From positions 1 through 35,144 of the forward strand of contig NZ_JAFRNB010000025.1 in assembly GCF_017430385.1 (NCBI RefSeq): a stretch of 35,144 nucleotides of DNA, written 5' to 3'. Shown in pieces: positions 1 to 6,050 of this stretch; within the stretch, counting starts at the first letter, position 1, and every line of letters begins with the position of its first letter. The notes under the pieces are model-generated. The model had not been told where the DNA came from and searched no databases. It saw nothing but the letters and a program-made list of their open reading frames with translations. The stretch comes from Treponema sp. Lineage in GTDB: Bacteria; Spirochaetota; Spirochaetia; Treponematales; Treponemataceae. Position numbers and translations under genes: made by a program.

Positions 1-146
1 CAAAAAAATTCATTTTTTTTCGATTTTTTTCACAATTCTTTTTCCCGTCTACATTTCTAATGAGCAGAGATTTTGAATAAATCACTTTAAATGAGAATGA
101 TAGCAAAACTCTGTTGTATAACATTGTCAGGAGGTCTGAAATTTAA
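1..146. other. upstream region of the DUF2589 cluster, T-rich
   Basis: The first 60 bases are T-rich with several homopolymer runs; I see no gene. A ribosome-binding site AGGAGG (129-134) precedes the ATG at 147 with a rather long 12-nt spacer. A weak sigma70-like pair, TTGAAT (73-78) and AATGAT (96-101) with a 17-nt spacer, could drive the operon, but the match is poor. Confidence 0.3.
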
Positions 147-734
147 ATGCTTGGACGAAATAAAGATGAAAGAGCGAAGGAAGGGCTTCGCGGAAACTCG
201 GTCGATTTGTCGGATGTGATTCGGGGAATGCAGGACGCGGTGAACGAGGCGCAGCATATCCTCGAAATGCACAATCTCAAGTCACTGCAAAGTTTTTTCC
301 ATGAGGACGGCGAGCCGAAAACGCTTGAAGTCCATTTGACTGGAGACGATTACCTTGAAATCCCGGTGCTTTCGCTTGCGAACCACAATTCGCTCGTGAT
401 TGACCGTCTCTCGATGGAATTTGAGGCGAAAATCGAGCAGGTCGGAATCAAGAGCGCGGAAGATGTTCTTGAAGCAATCAAGCAGGACGGCGATGCGGGC
501 GAGGGCAAACGCGGCGCGGAAAAAGAGAGAAGCGCGGTGTTCGGAATCGGCTTTGCTGGCGGCTCTGAGGGCAACACCGTCAAAGTCAAGATGGAATTCG
601 CTTCGGCGGCACGGGCGGAAGGGCTTTCGCGCATTTTGGACGAATACAACAAACTCGTCGTTCCGTTCAAATCGAGCGCGGAGGGCGACAATTCTCCGTG
701 GCGCGACCACAGCGGAACACGCTTTGAGAAATAA
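147..734 (+). CDS. DUF2589-like protein, paralogue 1
   Basis: 195-aa soluble protein without signal peptide or membrane segment. It shows the layout of its two downstream neighbours in a diverged form: an N-terminal helix (VDLSDVIRGMQDAVNEAQ), a strand ending in an I-P-V-L-S-L segment, then an ILE/LEU-rich strand with FEAKI, and a charged low-complexity middle (about residues 110-130). Paralogues 2 and 3 have the typical DUF2589 N-terminus (IGAPL...VDAQ), so I place this one in the same family with less certainty. The function of DUF2589 is not known to me. First gene of a tightly spaced run of four, each with a strong AGGAGG-type site, so co-transcription is likely. Long antisense frames over it are shadows. 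Confidence 0.6.
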   Translation: MLGRNKDERAKEGLRGNSVDLSDVIRGMQDAVNEAQHILEMHNLKSLQSFFHEDGEPKTLEVHLTGDDYLEIPVLSLANHNSLVIDRLSMEFEAKIEQVGIKSAEDVLEAIKQDGDAGEGKRGAEKERSAVFGIGFAGGSEGNTVKVKMEFASAARAEGLSRILDEYNKLVVPFKSSAEGDNSPWRDHSGTRFEK

Positions 735-840
735 ATCGAATGTCGGGTGACACTCGGCGCGATTCGCGATTATTGAGGCTTTCAGTCCGTTCGTTGCAGA
801 GGACGGCTGCAAGATACATTTTTTTAGGAGGTTTGTGTAT

Positions 841-1428
841 ATGGGAAAAATTGCACAAATGATGGGCGGTCTGCCGATGAACGAACTTATCGGCGCACCT
901 TTGACTTCGGTTGTTGACGCACAGCGCGACCTCGCGAAAACGATGATTGGCTATGTCAACGAAATCGGTTACGCGGACGGCGAGGGCAAGGACAAAGAAG
1001 CCCGAATGCTCGACTTCAAGCTCACGAAACCTGTCATCAGCGACGAGGGAGTGACGACAACGAACATCGAAATGCAGGCACCCGTGCTCGGCTTGCTTCC
1101 GATGCCCGCATTGCTCGTTGACAAAGTTTCGATTGACTTTCAGATGGAAGTCACGGCAGCGGAATCGAGCAAATCCAACACTTCCGCTGAAGCAAGCACG
1201 GAAGTTTCGGGCGGATTCTGGCGAGTCAAGGCGAAAGTCTCAGGAAAAGTTTCGACTTCAAGAGAAAACACCCGAAGCACCAACCAGACCGCGAAGTATC
1301 AGGTTCATGTCGAGGCGAACCAGCAGCCTCAGACAGAGTGCATGAGCAAACTCATGGATATGTTCGCGCAGTGCACCGAGCCTGTTGACATCCGCTCTTC
1401 TGGCGAAAAGTCAGCGGCAGCCGCATAA
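841..1428 (+). CDS. DUF2589 family protein, paralogue 2
   Basis: 195 aa from the ATG at 841; AGGAGG ends at 831, nine bases upstream, so this start is preferred over the GTG at 835. The N-terminus (MNELIGAPLTSVVDAQRDLAKTM) and the segment APVLGLLPMPALLVDKVSIDF match the DUF2589 pattern: a helix with conserved IGAPL and DAQ, then a VPLL-x-LVPIP-type strand followed by a V-x-I/V-x-F strand. The C-terminal third (SRENTRSTNQTAKYQVHVEA) is nearly repeated in paralogue 3 (TRETNQSAKYQISVKA). No signal peptide. Function unknown. The tandem triplet suggests subunits of one assembly, which is inference from duplication and spacing only. Confidence 0.72.
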   Translation: MGKIAQMMGGLPMNELIGAPLTSVVDAQRDLAKTMIGYVNEIGYADGEGKDKEARMLDFKLTKPVISDEGVTTTNIEMQAPVLGLLPMPALLVDKVSIDFQMEVTAAESSKSNTSAEASTEVSGGFWRVKAKVSGKVSTSRENTRSTNQTAKYQVHVEANQQPQTECMSKLMDMFAQCTEPVDIRSSGEKSAAAA

Positions 1429-1466
1429 GGCAAAAATAGGAACGAACAAAAGATAGGAGAATGAAA

Positions 1467-2003
1467 ATGGAACAGGACCAAATCATCCAAACAGATTCAG
1501 CGCTTTCAATCGCAGACCTTATCACTGCCCCGCTTGAGGCGGCTGCGAGCGCACAAGTCGCGCTGGCAAAAAACACCGCCGATTTCATCACGCAGGTCGG
1601 CTTTGAGAAGGATTACAAGGGGAACGAAAAAATGCGCTCCGTGCGCTTTGAGGTGACTTCCCCTGCCGAAGATGGCGCATCGATTTCCGTAGAGGCTCCG
1701 CTTATCGCGCTCGTTCCTATTCCGAACCTTGCCCTCGAAGAAGTGAATGTGAATTTCCAGATGGAGGTCGATTCTGCCGTAAAGACGACGGAAAAGGCTG
1801 CGGATGGGGATTCTGTCTCCTCGCTTTCGGTGAAGGGCAAGGTTTCTTCCGCTGCGGCAAACACGCGCGAAACGAACCAGAGCGCGAAATATCAGATTTC
1901 GGTGAAGGCGAAAAAGCAGGAGACAAGCGAGGCACTGAGCCGGTTGCTCGATGTTCTTGCCTCAACTGTAACTCCGCGCGGAATCGAGCAAAAAGGTGCT
2001 TAA
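1467..2003 (+). CDS. DUF2589 family protein, paralogue 3
   Basis: 178 aa from the ATG at 1467. An in-frame ATG lies at 1461, but AGGAG at 1455-1459 fits the second ATG better (7-nt spacer). It has the DUF2589 hallmarks ITAPLEAAASAQVALAKNTADFI and VEAPLIALVPIPNLALEEVNVNF, and the shared C-terminal TRETNQSAKYQ block. Soluble, no signal peptide. It follows paralogue 2 after a short gap and is followed by the C39-like gene after 15 nt. Function unknown; homology to paralogue 2 is visible along the whole length. Confidence 0.75.
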   Translation: MEQDQIIQTDSALSIADLITAPLEAAASAQVALAKNTADFITQVGFEKDYKGNEKMRSVRFEVTSPAEDGASISVEAPLIALVPIPNLALEEVNVNFQMEVDSAVKTTEKAADGDSVSSLSVKGKVSSAAANTRETNQSAKYQISVKAKKQETSEALSRLLDVLASTVTPRGIEQKGA

Positions 2004-2018
2004 AAAGGAGGCATGATT

Positions 2019-2438
2019 ATGGAAAATCAGGTTACAAACGAAAGCCGCCAGCGCTTGATGAAAACGCTCGGCGAGTACGGCTGCTATTTTCTCTCCGTCG
2101 TGAAAGTGGCGGAGGAAATCACGGGAAAGCGAATCGACGCGGTTGAGGCTTTTTGTCGCTTTCGGGATAAAAAATATCTCGATGAAGAGGCGACCATGCT
2201 GAATCCCGACGGAATTCTTTCTGAGCTTACGGGGAAAAAATTCTCCGTGCATCGCGAGACGGCGGATTACAAGACCGCCAAGAACGAGCATGAAATCCTT
2301 CTTTTCGCGAACGGAAAGTACCAGCATTTCGTACTCGGCAACGGCAAAGGCGAAGTCGTCTATGACCCGCTCGGAAAATCCAACACGGTCGCAAACGGCT
2401 CGCTGATTGCAAAACGCATTTTCACGCCTGTGGCGTAG
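2019..2438 (+). CDS. DUF261 / C39-like cysteine peptidase-fold protein
   Basis: 139 aa from the ATG at 2019; AGGAGG (2006-2011) is 7 nt upstream, against 1 nt for the ATG at 2013. A papain-like triad can be read in family order: Cys22 in YGCYFLS at the start of a helix, His103 in KYQHFVLG, and Asp116 in VVYDPLG. This matches C39-like/DUF261 proteins known from Borrelia and Treponema, often phage- or plasmid-associated. The expected role is peptide-bond or isopeptide cleavage, but no substrate is known and the protein has no transporter domain or signal peptide. Its place at the end of the DUF2589 run suggests it processes or is carried by those proteins, which is inference. Confidence 0.65.
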   Translation: MENQVTNESRQRLMKTLGEYGCYFLSVVKVAEEITGKRIDAVEAFCRFRDKKYLDEEATMLNPDGILSELTGKKFSVHRETADYKTAKNEHEILLFANGKYQHFVLGNGKGEVVYDPLGKSNTVANGSLIAKRIFTPVA

Positions 2439-2445
2439 TGCGTGC

Positions 2446-2461
2446 GCGCACGAATGTGCGC
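2446..2461 (+). other. GC-rich hairpin between peptidase and deaminase genes
   Basis: GCGCAC-GAAT-GTGCGC forms a perfect 6-bp stem with a 4-nt loop, next to a second palindrome CGTGCGCGCACG (2441-2452). There is no T-run, so it is not a classical terminator. It may be a transcript-processing site or the boundary of the AT-rich insertion that follows. Confidence 0.35.
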
Positions 2462-2523
2462 TAACGCGCGAATGCGAAAAATTCTTGGAGAGAGAAAAAT
2501 TTATTTTTTATGGGAGAAAAATT

Positions 2524-3063
2524 ATGGGCAAACGAGAATCAAATCCTCCTATTCAAAAATTCCTTGATGAGCTGGGAGGCCGTTGGAGTGATATATTCAA
2601 CAATGCTAATTGGAATGTAGTTGATGAATTTACATTGCAACATTATGGAATTTATACTGCTGGTGCAGAAGGGCAATGTGGAGCGGTTATTTTAAATAAA
2701 AACGGTACGATAATTGCAAAAGGAACTTTTAGAACTGATTATTATCATGCAGAAATGGACGCACTTCGACAAGTCCAAAACCAAGATGATATTGGCCGTA
2801 TAATTATTTCTTCACCTCCTTGTCCTTGTTGTTGTGTACTGTTAACAGAAATGGGACTTATGGACAAGGTATATGCGCCTGACAAAAAAAGCAGATGTTG
2901 TCCTTCAGGAAATGTTCCGAGAGAATTTTTTCTTGATAATTTTGGTAAGAATTTAAGATATTTGTATCGAGGTAAAGATATTTCAGATTCCTATATTGAA
3001 AAACATCAAAATGATATTATTTCAAATTTTTTAGGAAAAAGTTGGGTATCTAAAGATAAATAA
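2524..3063 (+). CDS. zinc-dependent cytidine-deaminase-fold protein
   Basis: 179 aa from the ATG at 2524, preceded by GGGAGA. The frame is open to 2407, but the earlier part has no ribosome site and reads like non-coding sequence. The deaminase motifs are clear: CGAVILNKNGTIIAKGTF (the first beta hairpin), H75-A76-E77 in YYHAEMDAL (zinc ligand and proton shuttle), and P99-C100-P-C-C103 (the PCxxC zinc ligands). A further Cys pair lies at 125-126. It is not a standard Cdd or dCMP deaminase in length or C-terminus. It could be a nucleotide-salvage, nucleic-acid-editing or toxin-type deaminase; the substrate cannot be read from sequence. The gene is visibly more AT-rich than the four genes before it, which suggests separate acquisition. 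Confidence 0.62.
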   Translation: MGKRESNPPIQKFLDELGGRWSDIFNNANWNVVDEFTLQHYGIYTAGAEGQCGAVILNKNGTIIAKGTFRTDYYHAEMDALRQVQNQDDIGRIIISSPPCPCCCVLLTEMGLMDKVYAPDKKSRCCPSGNVPREFFLDNFGKNLRYLYRGKDISDSYIEKHQNDIISNFLGKSWVSKDK

Positions 3064-3073
3064 CAAAAATCCT

Positions 3074-3136
3074 CGCCGCCCCTTCCGCGCAAAATCCCTA
3101 CTTCTCAAATCCCGTGCGGGTGGGGCGGCGTTTTTT
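3074..3136 (+). terminator. Rho-independent terminator or attenuator
   Basis: A perfect 9-bp stem CGCCGCCCC (3074-3082) / GGGGCGGCG (3122-3130) is followed by six T. The loop is long (39 nt) and contains a small internal hairpin CCC-GTGC-GGG. It ends the deaminase-containing operon. The next gene starts only 11 nt beyond the T-run. Confidence 0.75.
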
Positions 3137-3147
3137 CGGAAAATAAA

Positions 3148-4089
3148 ATGAAGAAATTCTGCCTTTTTCTGCTTTGCGTTTTTTTACCGAACCTCATTTT
3201 GTGCGCAAAAGAATACACTTTCGGCTTGTACATCACCGACCTGTACAATTTTGACCAGGTGAACCAGACTTTTCAGGCGGACTTGTGGCTTTGGATAAAT
3301 TATTTCGGCGACGAGATTGATTTTGACGGTTCGCTTGATTTTATTAACAGCCTCGATGAAAGGCAGAAAAATTATCAGAGCGAGCATTTTGAATCTTTAA
3401 ACAGAAATTACATGCAACAGAAATTCACGGGAAATTTCCGCTGCGAGTGGGATTTGAGCCGTTTTCCCTTTGACAAGAATCTTCTGAAAGTTGAAATTGA
3501 AGATTATCGCCCGATTGAAGAAATTAATTTCGTTCCCGACTACAAGAATTCAAAAGTCTCTGACAGCATTTCTTTTTCGGAGTGGAAAGTCTCTCCGCTT
3601 TACATCGACTCCAAGCCCTTCACTTATGATTCCAATTTCGGCGACCTTTCAAGCTCTTCTGATACAGGAACTTATTCACGAATTGTCGCTTCCGTGATGA
3701 TTTCGCGCCTCACCCCATGGATAACATTCCTCAAACTGACTTTCGGCGTATATGTTGCCTTCGTGCTTTCGGTCGTCTCTCTTTCAATCCGCCCCGAGAC
3801 GGACTCAAGGCTTTCCCTTCCGTGCGCCGCGCTTTTCGCCGTGGTGAGCAACAAATATGTCGTGGAATCTGTCGTGCCGTCCTCGACAAGCCTTACCATG
3901 CTCGACTCAATCCACATAATCACGATGGTGAGCATTTTGCTCATTTGCATGGTCGTAATCAAGACCGACGGAATGCGCTCTTCGGAAAATTCTAGAAAAG
4001 TGAGGAAAAGCTTTTTTATCGACAGGACTTTTACGATTACGATTTGCATTGTCTATGTCGCGTTCAATGCCTGGGTGATTTTTTTGTGA
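3148..4089 (+). CDS. bacterial pentameric ligand-gated ion channel (Cys-loop superfamily)
   Basis: 313 aa. A signal peptide (about 1-20) precedes an extracellular beta-sandwich and four C-terminal membrane segments, the plan of GLIC/ELIC-type channels. Diagnostic blocks: GLYITDLYNFDQ...TFQADLWLWINY (26-52, loop 1 and strand 1-2 region), WDLSRFPFDKNLLKVEIED (101-119, the FPFD of the prokaryotic Cys-loop equivalent, without disulphide cysteines), M1 (about 191-214), pore-lining M2 with RLSLPCAALFAVVSNKYVV (221-239), M3 (about 251-271) and M4 (about 293-313). Expected role: ligand- or proton-gated ion conductance in the inner membrane with a periplasmic sensor domain; the ligand is unknown. There is no room for a promoter after the upstream terminator-like hairpin, so it may be expressed by readthrough. 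The upstream Shine-Dalgarno is weak (CGGAA). Confidence 0.8.
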   Translation: MKKFCLFLLCVFLPNLILCAKEYTFGLYITDLYNFDQVNQTFQADLWLWINYFGDEIDFDGSLDFINSLDERQKNYQSEHFESLNRNYMQQKFTGNFRCEWDLSRFPFDKNLLKVEIEDYRPIEEINFVPDYKNSKVSDSISFSEWKVSPLYIDSKPFTYDSNFGDLSSSSDTGTYSRIVASVMISRLTPWITFLKLTFGVYVAFVLSVVSLSIRPETDSRLSLPCAALFAVVSNKYVVESVVPSSTSLTMLDSIHIITMVSILLICMVVIKTDGMRSSENSRKVRKSFFIDRTFTITICIVYVAFNAWVIFL

Positions 4090-4120
4090 AACTGTCTTAT
4101 GAGGCGAAAAACGCGAAAAG

Positions 4121-4837
4121 TCAAAGTTCCGTTAGCTCACTGTGCTTCTCCGCGATTCTTCTTGCCCAGTACAAAAACGGCGTGTCGAGAATCGAAGTGA
4201 CCAAAAAAATCGCGTAGCCGAAAATCAGAATCTGAACGATGGTCGCCCAGGGGAAAACGCCCGCGAATGCGAGCAGGTTGAACACGACGACATTGATAAG
4301 CTGGCTGACCATAGTTGAGCCGTTGTTGCGAAGCCACAGGAAAGATTTTTTGTTGCCATACTTTTTTTCGCTCCAGCTCCAGATGTGGTGATAAGCCCAG
4401 ACATCGTAAATCTCGCAGACAGCGTAAGCAAAAAGGCTTGATAGCATGACACGCGGAGTGTTTGCAAAAACCGTGCAGATTGGAGTTGCCATCGTGTCAG
4501 CCTCCGCAGGAACATACAAGAACCAGCTCTGAGAAATCAAGATGAAAGTGATGTTAGCCGCGATTCCGAGTTTGACGCATTTATTTGCTTCTTTTTTGCC
4601 GTAAATCTCGCTCATGATGTCAGTTGCGAGGAAGCTTGAAGCAAAAATTACATTTCCCAAAGTTGTGTCCATGCCGTAAGCGTGAACAAGAATCAAAACT
4701 TCGATATTGGCCGCAATCGTGCAGATTACAGTCCAAGCAAAGATACCGTTCTTCCCGAACAAGCGGAAAAAAGCCACAAGCCCGCCAAAAAATACAAATA
4801 CAGATGCGAGCAAAAGAATTTCATTCAAAAAAGGCAT
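4121..4837 (-). CDS. yhhQ: queuosine precursor transporter (VUT/YhhQ family)
   Basis: 238-aa integral membrane protein with about six hydrophobic segments and the family signatures SSFLATDIMSEIYGKKEA, SQLINVVVFNLLAFAG and ILDTPFLYWARR. YhhQ-type proteins import queuosine precursors such as preQ0 or preQ1. It lies downstream of queF on the same strand, which supports the assignment. AGGAG lies just before the ATG. The 300-bp gap to queF holds hairpin and repeat elements, so whether the two genes share a transcript is unclear. Confidence 0.85.
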   Translation of the reverse strand: MPFLNEILLLASVFVFFGGLVAFFRLFGKNGIFAWTVICTIAANIEVLILVHAYGMDTTLGNVIFASSFLATDIMSEIYGKKEANKCVKLGIAANITFILISQSWFLYVPAEADTMATPICTVFANTPRVMLSSLFAYAVCEIYDVWAYHHIWSWSEKKYGNKKSFLWLRNNGSTMVSQLINVVVFNLLAFAGVFPWATIVQILIFGYAIFLVTSILDTPFLYWARRIAEKHSELTEL

Positions 4838-4850
4838 AATTTTCTCCTAT

Positions 4851-4994
4851 AAAAAGTCAAGAAGAAAGTTGCAACTTTCAATTGACTTTTTAAGCTGCTC
4901 CGCAATGAAATGAGGAGCGGCAGTTAATGGTGCAAGTTTCCAGCGGAAACTTGTCAAGATAAAAAACAGACGCTATTTCAGGCTGTTTTTTATC
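4851..4994. repeat. multi-hairpin repeat module upstream of yhhQ
   Basis: Four adjacent stem-loops lie end to end: (1) AAAAAGTCAA 4851-4860 / TTGACTTTTT 4882-4891, with inner perfect palindrome GAAAGTTGCAACTTTC (4864-4879); (2) GCTGCTCC 4894-4901 / GGAGCGGC 4914-4921; (3) CAAGTTTCC 4933-4941 / GGAAACTTG 4945-4953; (4) GATAAAAAACAG 4958-4969 / CTGTTTTTTATC 4983-4994. The loop of hairpin 4 (GCTATTTCAGG) recurs in hairpin B near 18445 (GCTATTTTCAGG), so these modules appear to be one family. Hairpin 1 sits just upstream of the yhhQ ribosome site and could affect its translation. Confidence 0.6.
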
Positions 4995-5017
4995 TATATC
5001 TCCTGAAAAATTAAAGT

Positions 5018-5141
5018 TAACCACAGATGTCACAGATGTCACAGATTATATATATCCTAATTAGAATACTTTCAAAAAGTAACGAAAGAATTTAGTATAT
5101 CAAATAGAAAATCTGTGTAATCAGTGTAATCTGTGGTTTAT
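5018..5141. repeat. AATCTGTG-family palindromic repeat, overlaps queF stop
   Basis: The left arm (5018-5050) has three CACAGAT units; the right arm (5109-5140) has AATCTGTG-type units in inverted orientation, ending CTGTGGTTTA. The arms can pair across a roughly 58-nt AT-rich spacer. The right arm includes the TTA at 5138-5140, which is the queF stop codon on the minus strand. Related copies lie at 6677-6749 and 16156-16190. Confidence 0.7.
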
Positions 5142-5614
5142 TTCCTTCTGTCGATGGCTGAAAAAAGCCGCGATTTTGCGATAGTTTCGTACCCAGTTCC
5201 GGCCTTTCCGTAGTTTGCGAAAGGATAGATTGAGATTCCGCCGCGTGGGGTAAAGATTCCCTCGACTTCAAGGTATTTTGGTTCGAGCAATTTGACCAAA
5301 TCCTTCATGATGATGTTCACGCAGTCCTCATGGAAGTCGCCGTGGTTACGGAACGAGAAGAGATAAAGTTTGAGTGACTTTGATTCGACAAGAAATCCAT
5401 CCGGAATGTAGTTGATTTTGATTTCTGCGAAGTCCGGCTGCCCGGTTTTTGGGCAAAGTGAAGTGAATTCGGGGCAGTTGAATGTGACCATGTAGTCGTT
5501 CCCCGGATGCTTGTTCGGAAATTTCTCTAAAATTTCCGGAGCGTAGTCGCTTGGGTACTTGGTTTTGCTTTCACCAAGCAGCGTTACGCCAGCAAGTTCA
5601 GATTCTGAACGCAT
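5138..5614 (-). CDS. queF: NADPH-dependent 7-cyano-7-deazaguanine reductase QueF
   Basis: 158 aa, the usual length of the short (unimodular) QueF type. It reduces preQ0 to preQ1 in queuosine synthesis, in the cytoplasm. Visible signatures: catalytic Cys54 in [13 protein letters not shown] with Asp61, the QueF motif ESKSLKLYL (77-85) used in NADPH binding, and FRNHGDFHE (88-96). The start at 5614 follows a good AGGAG. The 5' region carries a promoter and a candidate preQ1 riboswitch. The stop codon lies in a repeat arm. Confidence 0.93.
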   Translation of the reverse strand: MRSESELAGVTLLGESKTKYPSDYAPEILEKFPNKHPGNDYMVTFNCPEFTSLCPKTGQPDFAEIKINYIPDGFLVESKSLKLYLFSFRNHGDFHEDCVNIIMKDLVKLLEPKYLEVEGIFTPRGGISIYPFANYGKAGTGYETIAKSRLFSAIDRRK

Positions 5615-5621
5615 AGAAATG

Positions 5622-5662
5622 TCTCCTAGTTTTGTTTTATGTCAGGATGGTTACGAACTGAC
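5622..5662 (-). promoter_or_regulatory. candidate preQ1-I riboswitch of queF
   Basis: On the minus strand the leader reads GTCAG (5662-5658), loop TTCGTAACCATC, CTGAC (5645-5641), then an A-rich tail ATAAAACAAAACTAGGAG that runs into the Shine-Dalgarno. This is the compact preQ1-I plan: a 5-bp P1, a loop with GTAACC, and an ACAAAAC-type tail pairing back near the ribosome site. The best resemblance is to translational preQ1-I switches. The predicted transcription start lies within a few bases of 5662, so the aptamer would begin the mRNA. I could not score it against a covariance model. Confidence 0.68.
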
Positions 5663-5669
5663 GGGGAAC

Positions 5670-5850
5670 AATATTAGACAAAAATAGCTTTTTTTTCAAT
5701 AGGATTGCTGTCACAAAAAAAATGTGCTCCCATCGAGAACCTGTCATCAAAGTCGCGGTGAACAAGTTCAAGCGACTTTGTGCCAGAACCTCGATTCCGC
5801 ACATTTTTTTTGAATCTTCTTCCATTGTAAAAATTTGTTTGTCTAATATT
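5670..5850. repeat. 181-bp imperfect palindrome (MITE-like)
   Basis: The outer ends are inverted copies of AATATTAGACAAA (5670-5682) and TTTGTCTAATATT (5838-5850). Nested matching arms follow: AAAAAAAATGTGC 5715-5727 / GCACATTTTTTTT 5799-5811; ATCGAG 5732-5737 / CTCGAT 5790-5795; CAAAGTCGC 5748-5756 / GCGACTTTG 5772-5780; centre TGAAC-AA-GTTCA (5759-5770). It has no credible coding content. It resembles a miniature inverted-repeat element or very long hairpin. I see no clear target-site duplication. Confidence 0.72.
5671..5699 (-). promoter_or_regulatory. sigma70-type promoter of queF inside the palindrome
   Basis: On the minus strand: -35 TTGAAA (5699-5694), exactly 17 nt, -10 TAATAT (5676-5671). 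The predicted start is near 5664, at the first base of the candidate riboswitch. The -10 is part of the palindrome's terminal repeat. Confidence 0.6.
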
Positions 5851-5856
5851 CAGCAT

Positions 5857-6050
5857 AGAGAAGGGCGCTACCCTTCGGGTCGGGTGTTCCGCCCTTCGCT
5901 CACGCTCATAGCCTTCGGCTACTACGGGGCTACATACCCTAGCGCGGGTACCGCGGAAAAATCACAGATTTTTTCGAGACTCGACTAAAATCTTGCCTCG
6001 CAAGATTTTTCGCCTTCGGCGACCGTCTCCCTACCTAGCGCAACTCCACC
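5857..6050. repeat. GC-rich REP-like element downstream of rlmJ
   Basis: Contains several TTCG-loop hairpins (ACCCTTCGGGT, AGCCTTCGGCT, CGCCTTCGGCG). Its right part, GAGACTCG...CCTCGCAAGATTTTTC...GTCTCCCTA, matches in order the elements at 14368-14430 and 22030-22119. The end CTCCCTA-CC-AGCGCAACTCC runs into the last codons of rlmJ, much as the copy near 22119 runs into the pseudouridine synthase gene. No gene is visible here. Confidence 0.5.

Noticed and set aside
282..812. 176-aa antisense open frame over the first DUF2589 gene
   Set aside because: No ribosome site, high Arg/Ala shadow composition, and the plus strand has a strong start and family signature.
2441..2461. Terminator after the C39-like gene
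   Set aside because: The hairpin is good but no T-run follows; transcription may continue into the deaminase gene.
4838..4900. Second preQ1 riboswitch upstream of yhhQ
   Set aside because: The leader holds a simple hairpin module and AGGAG; I could not find a P1-loop-A-rich-tail arrangement.
5722..5988. 88-aa open frame over the palindrome and REP-like element
   Set aside because: Runs through two non-coding repeats, has no ribosome site and no domain-like sequence.
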